The notes beneath the pieces were generated by a model. It was not told where the DNA came from, did no database searches, and was given only the letters and a program-made list of their open reading frames with translations. The translations under genes and the position numbers were made by a program. From PALSA-243 sp049522755 (lineage in GTDB: Bacteria > Acidobacteriota > Terriglobia > Bryobacterales > Bryobacteraceae): a stretch of 40,834 nucleotides of DNA. The DNA is taken from positions 1-40,834 of the forward strand of contig JBEKNN010000045.1 of the NCBI GenBank assembly GCA_049522755.1, in the 5' to 3' direction. The stretch's first letter is position 1; each line of letters starts with the position of its first letter. Positions 16,682 through 23,897 of the stretch are shown here, piece by piece.

Positions 16682-18736
16682 TCACGGCGCTATCCCACCG
16701 AACCAATTCGCCGGGCATCCGCGCTCCAAAGCCGTTCGCTTCACCGCCGCTGCCTCCCCGCGCTGCCGTCCCTGGAAATACGTCTGGGCGAAATCGAGCC
16801 ATGTCAGGCACATGTTCGCCGCGGGACATCCCACATTCAGCTTGTAAGCTCCACCTTCCTCAGTCAGCGCGCAACCTCCGCCCGGCAGCCTCTGGAAGAG
16901 ATCCCGCAGAGCGGCCACGGTTCCGGGCTGCGCGCCATCGAGTATCATTTTCTCCTCCATCGTGATGGCCGCCCACTGCAGATTGCCGCCGGATAGATAG
17001 TTGGCAGCCAGCGAGTTATAAAAATTCAGCTCCGTGGGCGCGAGCTTTCTGCCGTAGATATAGGCATCGCGCGCCTGCTCGTACTGTCCCAGCCCGTGGT
17101 ACACCAGCCCCAGAGTCAGGTAGAGCACCGGCCGTTCCAGACGGACCGCCAGCGGCTCGCCCTTCGCCTGTTGCAGTTCGTCATAGGCGTCGCCGTAAGC
17201 CAGAGAGTCCGTCCTGGCTTCGAGCAAAACGGCGAGGGATTTCAGATACCACGCGCGCCCGCTGGCCGACCCGGGGCCGCCGGATTGATCGCCCTTGTCG
17301 CGGTAATAGATGCCCAGGTCGGTAGGCGTCTGCGTGAACACACGCTCCCGCGGCAGTTGCCGCACAATGCCCCAGGCGATTTCCGCTTCGTGAATGGAAG
17401 CGTCGACATTCGACTGGCTTTTCTCGAGCAGCATACGGGCCAACATACCGTGCATCTTGAAGCTTTGCGGGACTACTGCCACGTCATGCGACGCCAGCGT
17501 CAGATCGTCCTTCCAATCCAAATTGCGGAGGTAGGTGCGCACCGTATAAAGCGCGATCAACAGTCCCAGGACAACCGGCGCGTGACGCTGCCATTTGGAA
17601 CGGAAGGCCAGCGCCGTAATCGCGAGCGCGAACGCGGCGGATGGAAGATAGAGAAATCGTTCCGCCATCACCGAGCCGATCGTGACAACAAGGTTGGAAG
17701 TGGGCAGCAGCGCGACGGCGCAGAATCCGGCGCACCAGAACATCATCGGATCCTTGCGCCGCCGCAGAATGGCAGCAGCGATCAATCCGCCGACGACAAG
17801 GATCGCCGCCCACATCGCCGGATCGGTCCATGCAACCAGCCGAATCTGATTGTACGAGCGATCGCAAGCGAGATGGACCGGGAAAATCATCAACCACAGG
17901 TCCAGGCCGATCACTTTGAGCGCAGTGAGCTTCGCCGTCCAGAAACCGGCGTAGGCCAGTGGATTATCCACATACGGAAACTCAGCCGGCGGCTCGGCGC
18001 CCAGCACCCTCCAGCGGGCTGCGAAGAAGACGCACAGCGCCAGCACAGCAGCGAGGTAGAACGGCCAACGCAGTCGCAGCCAGTCGCGCCATGAGCCCGG
18101 TGCGCGGACCAGATCCCACAGCAGCATCACCGCGATCAGCGTGGCCGCCAACTCCTTGGCGAGGCCGCCCAGAACGCCGATGACGAACAAGCCCGCTGCC
18201 GCCAGCGCCATCCGCCATCCGCGCAGCGGCGCGCTTCGCCGATAGAGCAGCAGCCCGCCCAGAATCGCCATGGCCGCCAGTTCATCCGACCGGCCCACCA
18301 GGTTAGTCACTGCTTCGGTGGCGATGGGATGCACTGCCCATAGCGCGGCGGCAAAGAAGGCGGCCCATGCGCGGCCGAAGAATCGCGACGCCAGCAGGAA
18401 CAGCAGCCACACATTGACCAGGTGCAGCACAACATTCACCGCGTGATACCCGGCTGCGTGTTGACCGTTCCCCAGAACCGCGTAATTGAATAGAAATGTA
18501 GCGGTGGTCAGTGGGCGATATAGTCCGGAATGAAAGTTGGGCCACCAGTAGTCCTGATTCAGGATCTGCCGCAGATTGGCGGCCGCGACCTTAACCACTC
18601 GCGGGTCTCTTAGAACGATGAACGCCGAATCCAGTGTGAAGCCCGTGGTAAAGGAATCCGCATAGGCCAGCAGGGTGAGCAGGAAAAGCGTAGCCGCGAT
18701 CCAGAGTCTGTTCCGGGTAAATCGCGCTGCGACCAT
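16682..18736 (-). CDS. TMTC-like GT-C glycosyltransferase with TPR tail
   Basis: A 684-aa protein with about ten membrane segments (1-410) and a soluble C-terminal part (about 420-684) with TPR-like helices (TLGLVYHGLGQYEQARDAY). The membrane part has the hallmarks of the eukaryotic TMTC O-mannosyltransferases: YRPLTTATFLFNYAVLG (73-89), GYHAVNVVLHLVNV, HPIATEAVTNLVGRSDELAA (136-155) and MAERFLYLPS (357-366). The first extracytoplasmic loop has Asp36 where TMTC and PMT proteins carry an acidic pair. Expected role: transfer of a sugar from a polyprenyl-phosphate carrier to exported protein. The GT2 gene 24 bases upstream could make that donor. The activity and acceptor are inferred from family only. 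Confidence 0.82.
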   Translation of the reverse strand: MVAARFTRNRLWIAATLFLLTLLAYADSFTTGFTLDSAFIVLRDPRVVKVAAANLRQILNQDYWWPNFHSGLYRPLTTATFLFNYAVLGNGQHAAGYHAVNVVLHLVNVWLLFLLASRFFGRAWAAFFAAALWAVHPIATEAVTNLVGRSDELAAMAILGGLLLYRRSAPLRGWRMALAAAGLFVIGVLGGLAKELAATLIAVMLLWDLVRAPGSWRDWLRLRWPFYLAAVLALCVFFAARWRVLGAEPPAEFPYVDNPLAYAGFWTAKLTALKVIGLDLWLMIFPVHLACDRSYNQIRLVAWTDPAMWAAILVVGGLIAAAILRRRKDPMMFWCAGFCAVALLPTSNLVVTIGSVMAERFLYLPSAAFALAITALAFRSKWQRHAPVVLGLLIALYTVRTYLRNLDWKDDLTLASHDVAVVPQSFKMHGMLARMLLEKSQSNVDASIHEAEIAWGIVRQLPRERVFTQTPTDLGIYYRDKGDQSGGPGSASGRAWYLKSLAVLLEARTDSLAYGDAYDELQQAKGEPLAVRLERPVLYLTLGLVYHGLGQYEQARDAYIYGRKLAPTELNFYNSLAANYLSGGNLQWAAITMEEKMILDGAQPGTVAALRDLFQRLPGGGCALTEEGGAYKLNVGCPAANMCLTWLDFAQTYFQGRQRGEAAAVKRTALERGCPANWFGGIAP

Positions 18737-18760
18737 CGAGGGGCAGTATAGCAGCGCGGG

Positions 18761-19552
18761 CTACGGTCGCCCTTGAACTACGAACGGGGTTCCCGGTTTT
18801 GCGATCTGGTTCGCGGGGAACTCAAACAGGGGATTCCGGCGTAGGCCCCACTTAGCCAGCCTGAATTCCATCGCGGTCTTCAGAACGCCTAGTCCGTATA
18901 TCGAGCTGCGGCGGAAATTGATCGACGACGCCTCCGGAAAATAGCGCGTCGGGCAGGAAATTTCACCGATCCGCGCACCCAGCAAAATCGCCTGCGCCAG
19001 AATCTGGTTATCGAAAACGAAGTCCTCGGAGTTCCTTTCGAGCGGCAAGGAATTCAGCAGCTCTTTGCTATACGCGCGGTATCCGGTGTGATACTCCGAA
19101 AGATGCGCGCCCATCACGAAATTCTGGAACGTGGTCAGCGCGCGATTCGCAATATACTTGTATCTCGGCATGCCGCCGCGCAGCGCGCCGCCGCCCAGGA
19201 TGCGCGAGGCCAGCGCCACATCGTACACGCCATACGCCACCATGCTGGCAATGGCCGTGACCAGCAGCGGCGAATATTGGTAATCAGGATGGGTCATCAC
19301 CACCACGTCGGCGCCGGCCGCCAGCGCCAGTGCGTAGCACGTCTTCTGATTGCCGCCATAGCCGCGGTTGCGCTCATGCACATGCACGGTGAGACGCAGC
19401 CTGCGCGCCATAGCGACGGTCTCGTCGCTCGAATGGTCGTCCACCAAAATGGTTTCGTCCACCGTTTCGGGAAGCTCGCGCACAGTAGCCTCAAGCGTCC
19501 TCGCAGCGTTGTACGCGGGCAGAACCACTACAATGCGCTTTCCGTTAATCAT
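18761..19552 (-). CDS. family 2 glycosyltransferase, polyprenyl-phosphate sugar synthase-like
   Basis: A 263-aa GT-A fold enzyme. Motifs: VVVLPAYNAARTLEATV at the N-terminus, ILVDDHSSDET for nucleotide-sugar binding, RNRGYGGNQKTCYALA, and HPDYQYSP in the place of the metal-binding DXD. TGYRAYSKELL follows near the acceptor site. It resembles DPM1/polyprenol-phosphate mannosyl- or glucosyltransferases without a C-terminal membrane domain. It lies 24 bases upstream of the TMTC-like gene, and together they could form a donor-synthase / transferase pair. It is the first gene of this minus-strand cluster and diverges from the methyltransferase operon. Confidence 0.9.
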   Translation of the reverse strand: MINGKRIVVVLPAYNAARTLEATVRELPETVDETILVDDHSSDETVAMARRLRLTVHVHERNRGYGGNQKTCYALALAAGADVVVMTHPDYQYSPLLVTAIASMVAYGVYDVALASRILGGGALRGGMPRYKYIANRALTTFQNFVMGAHLSEYHTGYRAYSKELLNSLPLERNSEDFVFDNQILAQAILLGARIGEISCPTRYFPEASSINFRRSSIYGLGVLKTAMEFRLAKWGLRRNPLFEFPANQIAKPGTPFVVQGRP

Positions 19553-19593
19553 TGGAAGTCACGTCCATTCTAACTGACGGCCAGCAAAATCCA

Positions 19594-19613
19594 GTGGTTT
19601 CTTGTGGTTTCTT
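19594..19613. repeat. tandem decamer GTGGTTTCTT x2
   Basis: Two exact adjacent copies lie in the 146-bp divergent region between the GT2 gene (minus) and the methyltransferase (plus). It could be a regulator site or simple slippage. No clear promoter pair was found around it. Confidence 0.35.
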
Positions 19614-19698
19614 AATGAATGGAAGCCACCACCTCAGCTTCACTCTCCGCATGGAACAACAAGCATCGCCCGCAAGATGCTAAATTAGACGTAACGTA

Positions 19699-20235
19699 AT
19701 GGAGAAATTCTGTCTGCTGGCGGCGCTTCTTTGCGCCCCGTTGCCTGCGCAGAACGCAGCCGCGGAGAAGTTGGCGCCGTACTATCCCACACCGCAGACC
19801 ATCGTCGAAAAAATGTTGGAGCTCGGCGGACTCAAGGCCGGCGAGAAGATGTTCGACCTGGGCTCAGGCGATGGGCGCATCGTGATTATGGCGGCGCAAA
19901 AATTCCACGCGGAGGCGGTGGGCATCGAGATCGACCGCGATCTCTGGAAGCAGAGCATGGACCGCATCCGCAAGCTGGGCCTGGAAAAAACCGCGCGCAT
20001 CGTGAATGGCGATTTGCTCCAGCAGAATTACTCCTCCGCCGATCTGGTGACCGTGTACCTGTTGCCGGAATCCATCGACTCTAAGGTGCAGCCGCTGCTC
20101 GACCGTCAATTGAAGAAGGGAGCGCGCGTGGTGGCGCACGATTTCGAGTTCCGCAATTGGACTCCGGAGAAGGTCGAATCCATCGCCGATGACGGCGAGG
20201 GCCGCAGCCACTCCATCTATCTTTACAGAAAGTAA
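19699..20235 (+). CDS. class I SAM-dependent methyltransferase with signal peptide
   Basis: A 178-aa protein. Residues 1-18 look like a cleavable signal peptide (FCLLAALLCAPLPAQ). The domain that follows resembles the ATPSCKMT/FAM173-like protein-lysine methyltransferases: YYPTPQTIVEKMLELGG, motif I FDLGSGDGRI (52-61), acidic Glu-Asp in GIEIDRDLW, NGDLLQQN, and VTVYLLPESIDSKVQPLL. SAM is cytoplasmic, so an exported methyltransferase is puzzling; the hydrophobic N-terminus might be a membrane anchor instead. It leads a plus-strand set with a histidine kinase, a lipoprotein and bshA. Confidence 0.85.
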   Translation: MEKFCLLAALLCAPLPAQNAAAEKLAPYYPTPQTIVEKMLELGGLKAGEKMFDLGSGDGRIVIMAAQKFHAEAVGIEIDRDLWKQSMDRIRKLGLEKTARIVNGDLLQQNYSSADLVTVYLLPESIDSKVQPLLDRQLKKGARVVAHDFEFRNWTPEKVESIADDGEGRSHSIYLYRK

Positions 20236-20260
20236 ACGCTTGCCCTTTCTGTCGCTAAAT

Positions 20261-21385
20261 ATGTGGGCGCGAACCGTCGCCTGGGTGCGGGTCGCACTCG
20301 CAGCCGCGGTCCTCGGCGCGGGCTATCTCAATCCGCCTCGGCCGTCGGCGTTCTGTCAGGCGGTGTTCGGAATCTATCTGGTCTACGCCATTTTGGCCGC
20401 CCTTCGCAGCAAGCCCCAGACCGGCATGATCGGAATGCTGGCGCTGTTTGGCGACGCCGTGTATTTTCTCTTCGTTGCCAGCCGCGGACCCGCCACGGTG
20501 TGGCTGGCCTTGGCGTTCTTCCTCTACATGCTTACCGAGGCGGTGGCATTCTATAGCGCGGTGGAGGTGGTGGTGGTTACGGCGGTCGCCGCCATTTTCT
20601 GTGCGGCGCTATCTTTTAGCGACATGAGCGCGGTTGAGCCTACGGTGCTCGTGGCTGGCGCCTTGGCGTGCGGCTGCGCCATCAACAAACGGAAGCAGAC
20701 CGCCGACATTGAGCGGCTGACGGTGGCGTTGGAAGAAACCCGGCGCGACTCGGCGAAGGCAGCCGAAGACGAGCGCCAGCGCATCGCTTCCGATTTTCAC
20801 GATGGCCCTCTGCAGAGCTTCATCAGCCTGCAAATGCGCCTCGAAATCCTGCGCAAGCTCCTCACCAGGGATCTCAACGCCGGCATGGAAGATCTGCGGC
20901 AGTTGCAGATTCTGGCGCAACAGCAGATCCGCGACTTGCGCGCGTTCCTTCACAGCATGCGGCCCGTCGACGTGGATGGCGCCAGCATGGTGGCCACCGC
21001 GCGGCGCGCTGCTGAGAGCTTCCAGAAGGAAACCGGCATACCCGTGACCTTCATCGGAACCAACACGCCGGTGGGCTTGCCGCCGGAGGCGACGCTCGAG
21101 GTCTTGCAGATCATCCGCGAAGCGTTACATAACGTGCAGAAACACGCCGGGGCCACGCGGGTCGCCGTAGCCATGGAGAAGTCCGAGCGCGGTCTGGAGA
21201 TCTCCATCGACGACAACGGCCACGGCTTCAACTTCGCCGGTTCCTATTCGCTGGAAGAGCTGGATCTGCTGCACCTGGGACCGGTCAGCTTGAAGCGCCG
21301 CGCGCGCTCTCTCAACGCCGATCTGCTGCTGGAATCGCGCCCCGGCCGCGGCGCCGGTATCAAAGTCCGGATTCCGCTGCAATGA
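20261..21385 (+). CDS. NarL-type sensor histidine kinase, membrane-bound
   Basis: A 374-aa kinase with about five N-terminal membrane segments (1-140), a short coiled linker, a HisKA_3 dimerisation domain with the phospho-accepting His180 in RIASDFHDGPLQS, and a HATPase domain (N-box EALHNVQKHAGAT, G1 DDNGHGF). No periplasmic sensor domain is evident, so it may sense within the membrane. I start at the ATG at 20261; a TTG at 20240 is possible, and both lie just past the methyltransferase stop. No NarL-type regulator gene is adjacent, so its partner must lie elsewhere. Its TGA overlaps the next start (ATGA). Confidence 0.92.
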   Translation: MWARTVAWVRVALAAAVLGAGYLNPPRPSAFCQAVFGIYLVYAILAALRSKPQTGMIGMLALFGDAVYFLFVASRGPATVWLALAFFLYMLTEAVAFYSAVEVVVVTAVAAIFCAALSFSDMSAVEPTVLVAGALACGCAINKRKQTADIERLTVALEETRRDSAKAAEDERQRIASDFHDGPLQSFISLQMRLEILRKLLTRDLNAGMEDLRQLQILAQQQIRDLRAFLHSMRPVDVDGASMVATARRAAESFQKETGIPVTFIGTNTPVGLPPEATLEVLQIIREALHNVQKHAGATRVAVAMEKSERGLEISIDDNGHGFNFAGSYSLEELDLLHLGPVSLKRRARSLNADLLLESRPGRGAGIKVRIPLQ

Positions 21386-22530
21386 AGGCCGTGTGGGGTA
21401 GCCAATCCTGGCTGCAGCCGGCTTTCAGCCGGCTCTCTTCGCCTCGCGATAGATCGGTTTCTATCGCAAGAGACACTCCCAAAGGGATCGTCCGTCGCTC
21501 GTGGGAACGCCTCCTACTCGCGGCCGCCCTCCTGCTAGCCGGCTGCGGACGCTACTCCGATTTCACGCTTCCTCCGAGTCCGGGCGGCGATCCGAATCTC
21601 ACCTTCGCCTTCGATGCGCGCCCGGAGCCGGTGCTCGCTCGAAGCTCCGCCTGGGATTCGCGGGATGCGCTGGCGCCCAGCGTCGTGCCTAGCGTCGTGA
21701 CCAGCGCGGTCAGCCTCGGCCGGCTCTTCAACTTCTACTCCGGCTACGACGGCGCGACTTGGAGAACCGGCCTCGCCACTTCCGCGGATGGCATCGCATG
21801 GGAGCCGCAAGGCGCCGTCTTCGCGCCCGATCCGCAAAGCTGGGAAGCCGACTACATCGCCGCCAACGGATCCGCGCTGGTTTATCAAAATGAGTTCTGG
21901 TATTGGTATGTGGCCGGGCCCAGAAACGCTGGGCGCATCGGTTTAGCCAGGTCGCGCGACGGGCGCACGTGGCGCCGTGAGCCGGCCCCTGTGCTGCAGA
22001 ATGGGCCGTTCGAAAGCTGGGACGAGCGCGCTGTGGCAGACCCTTACGTGATCCGCATCGAGCCATTTTTCTATCTCTACTACCTGGGCCAGGACCGCGC
22101 CCAGCCGCCGCGGCAGCGTCTTGGCGTTGCGCGCTCCACCGATGGCATCCATTGGGAAAAGTTGCGCGCCAATCCGATACTGGAGCCTGGCCCGCCCAAT
22201 TCGTTCGACGAAGCCGGCGATGGCGAGCCTGCCGTCTGGCAGTCGCGTGGATACTATTGGATGCTCTTTACGGGCCGCAGTTTTTCTGAAATCCGCCGCC
22301 TGGGTCTGGCGCGCTCCACCGATGGCGTCCACTGGACCAGACTGCCGGCCGTCTTCAGCGGCACGCAGGCTTGGGACGCGAAAGTAATCTGCGATCCGTC
22401 GGTGGTAGTGGAGGGCGGCGAAATCCGCGTGTGGTTCGGCGGCGGCGATGCGGCCTCTCCCGATGAGAATCTGCACGGCCAGATTGGATTCGCGGTGCTT
22501 CGTCCGGTTAGTGCTACGCTGGCGAAGTGA
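21382..22530 (+). CDS. beta-propeller lipoprotein, GH43/GH32-like
   Basis: A 382-aa protein starting at the ATG that overlaps the kinase stop. A long N-region of about 40 residues precedes a hydrophobic stretch and a lipobox LLLAGC (Cys about 55), so it should be a lipoprotein. The rest repeats the propeller signature of family 43/32 glycosidases: TSADGIAWEP, LARSRDGRTWRREP, VARSTDGIHWEKL and LARSTDGVHWTRL, with DPYVIRIEPFFYLYY and GEPAVWQSRGYYWMLF between. I did not identify a full set of catalytic acids, so it may be a binding or non-enzymatic member. The N-region is encoded by palindrome-rich DNA (21410-21473). Its stop overlaps bshA. Confidence 0.8.
   Translation: MKAVWGSQSWLQPAFSRLSSPRDRSVSIARDTPKGIVRRSWERLLLAAALLLAGCGRYSDFTLPPSPGGDPNLTFAFDARPEPVLARSSAWDSRDALAPSVVPSVVTSAVSLGRLFNFYSGYDGATWRTGLATSADGIAWEPQGAVFAPDPQSWEADYIAANGSALVYQNEFWYWYVAGPRNAGRIGLARSRDGRTWRREPAPVLQNGPFESWDERAVADPYVIRIEPFFYLYYLGQDRAQPPRQRLGVARSTDGIHWEKLRANPILEPGPPNSFDEAGDGEPAVWQSRGYYWMLFTGRSFSEIRRLGLARSTDGVHWTRLPAVFSGTQAWDAKVICDPSVVVEGGEIRVWFGGGDAASPDENLHGQIGFAVLRPVSATLAK
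21410..21473. repeat. palindrome cluster within the lipoprotein 5' coding region
   Basis: GGCTGCAGCC (21410-21419) is palindromic. AGCCGGCT occurs twice (21416-21423, 21427-21434) around TTC and can pair with itself. A third hairpin pairs TCTCTT+GCGATAGA with TCTATCGC+AAGAGA (21434-21473) around TCGGTT, with a 6-base bulge. All lie within codons 10-31, so an element seems to have been read into the N-terminus, or the mRNA folds here. Confidence 0.5.
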
Positions 22531-23657
22531 ACGTCGGCATAACGTGCTATCCCACTTACGGCGGCAGCGGCATTGTCGCGACGGAGCTCGGTTTGGAGCT
22601 GGCCGCGCGCGGCCACGAAGTCCACTTCATCAGTTACGCCAGCCCCATCCGGCTCGATACCAGCACGCCGCGCATCCATTATCACGAGGTGGAAGTTTCC
22701 AGCTACCCGCTGTTCCACTTTCCCCCGTATTGTCTGGCGCTGGCGTCGCGCATGGGGGAAGTGGCCGAATCGTATCAGCTGGACGTGTTGCACGTGCATT
22801 ACGCCATTCCGCACTCCATCTCTGCGCTGCTGGCGCAGCAGATGCTGGCCCCCAGGCGGCGTCTGCCGTTCATTACCACGCTGCACGGAACCGATATCAC
22901 TTTGGTGGGCGCCGACCCATCTTACTTTCCCATCACGCGCTTCTCCATCGAGCAATCGAACGGCGTCACTTCCATCAGCGATTACCTGCGTGCGCGTACG
23001 GTGGATGTCTTCGGCGTGACCAACGAAATCCGCGTCATCAAGAACTTCGTCAACTGCGACGTCTACCAGCCGGACGCGGAAAAGAAAGGCGCGGCGCGCT
23101 TCGCCCCGGCGGGAGAAAAGCTGCTGATCCATCTTTCCAATTTCCGCCCCGTCAAGCGCGTGCTCGATTGCATCCGCATTCTGGCGGAAGTGCGGAAAGC
23201 CGTGCCCGCACACCTACTGATGGCGGGCGACGGACCCGACCGCAGCCCCGCCGAACATCTGGCGCGCGAATTAAAGGTGGAGCGCCATGTCTCCTTCCTG
23301 GGCAAGCAGGATCATGTGGAGCGGCTGATCCCCCTGGCGCATGTCCTGCTGATGCCGAGCGATTTGGAATCCTTCGGCTTGGTGGCGCTCGAAGCCATGG
23401 CATGCGAAGTAGTGCCCGTAGCGACGCGCGTGGGCGGCGTACCGGAGCTGATCACGGACGGCGAGGACGGCTTTCTGGAAACCGTCGGCGATATTGAAGC
23501 GCAGGCCGCGCGCGTGGTGGCGCTGCTGACGGATGACGACTTGCATTACCGGATGAGTAAGGCGGGGCGATGGAACGCGTCGGAGAGATTCTGCACGGAT
23601 AAGATTATTCCGCAGTACGAGCAGCATTACAGAGACGTGATTGCAGCCGCGAGTTAG
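22527..23657 (+). CDS. bshA: BshA, N-acetyl-alpha-D-glucosaminyl L-malate synthase
   Basis: BshA makes the first intermediate of bacillithiol, joining GlcNAc from UDP-GlcNAc to L-malate. The 376-aa GT4 protein has the diagnostic start NVGITCYPTYGGSGIVATEL, then LDVLHVHYAIPHSISA, TTLHGTDITLVGADPSY and EQSNGVTSISDYLR. The C-terminal Rossmann domain has the E(x7)E-type nucleotide-sugar motif in DLESFGLVALEAMACEVVPV. The start is a GTG sharing bases with the lipoprotein stop (GTGA). Bacillithiol genes are known in acidobacteria. No bshB or bshC is in this window. Last gene of the four-gene run. Confidence 0.95.
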   Translation: MNVGITCYPTYGGSGIVATELGLELAARGHEVHFISYASPIRLDTSTPRIHYHEVEVSSYPLFHFPPYCLALASRMGEVAESYQLDVLHVHYAIPHSISALLAQQMLAPRRRLPFITTLHGTDITLVGADPSYFPITRFSIEQSNGVTSISDYLRARTVDVFGVTNEIRVIKNFVNCDVYQPDAEKKGAARFAPAGEKLLIHLSNFRPVKRVLDCIRILAEVRKAVPAHLLMAGDGPDRSPAEHLARELKVERHVSFLGKQDHVERLIPLAHVLLMPSDLESFGLVALEAMACEVVPVATRVGGVPELITDGEDGFLETVGDIEAQAARVVALLTDDDLHYRMSKAGRWNASERFCTDKIIPQYEQHYRDVIAAAS

Positions 23658-23659
23658 GG

Positions 23660-23681
23660 GTAGGGTATGCTTTAGCTTGCC
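23660..23681 (+). repeat. GTAG..ATGCTTTAGC repeat, copy 1
   Basis: This 22-bp stretch just after the bshA stop matches 32499-32520, just after the beta-lactamase stop, at 19 of 22 bases. Both are followed by different GC-rich sequence. It is a dispersed intergenic repeat of unknown role. Confidence 0.5.
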
Positions 23682-23801
23682 ATCGCCGTTGTGCGGGCGA
23701 AGCGGCGCGCGGCGAGACCTGTCGGAGAGCGAGCGCGTGAAGCGGCTGTGGGGTTTGCGTTCGATCTGAAAAAAGGCGCCGTCCTGAATCGGTAGGTCCG
23801 C

Positions 23802-23834
23802 CGGCGGTATTCTGACTGAGTTCCGATACCGCCG
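23802..23834. terminator. inverted repeat between convergent bshA and ADOP genes
   Basis: CGGCGGTAT and ATACCGCCG are perfect 9-bp arms around a 15-base loop, midway between bshA (plus) and the ADOP gene (minus). No T-tract follows. The rest of the 240-base gap has no recognisable gene. Confidence 0.35.
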
Positions 23835-23897
23835 CGACTTTCCTTCCCCGCACCTCTCGGGCACTCACAGGTGGCGAAGGCCATGGACCCGCGCCGC

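Noticed and set aside
17096..18094. 332-aa plus-strand frame opposite the TMTC-like gene
   Set aside because: It lies inside the coding region of a clear GT-C protein; composition rich in Arg, Gln, Pro and no domain.
23682..23897. Possible gene remnant between bshA and the ADOP gene
   Set aside because: Short frames on both strands contain stops and show no recognisable domain.
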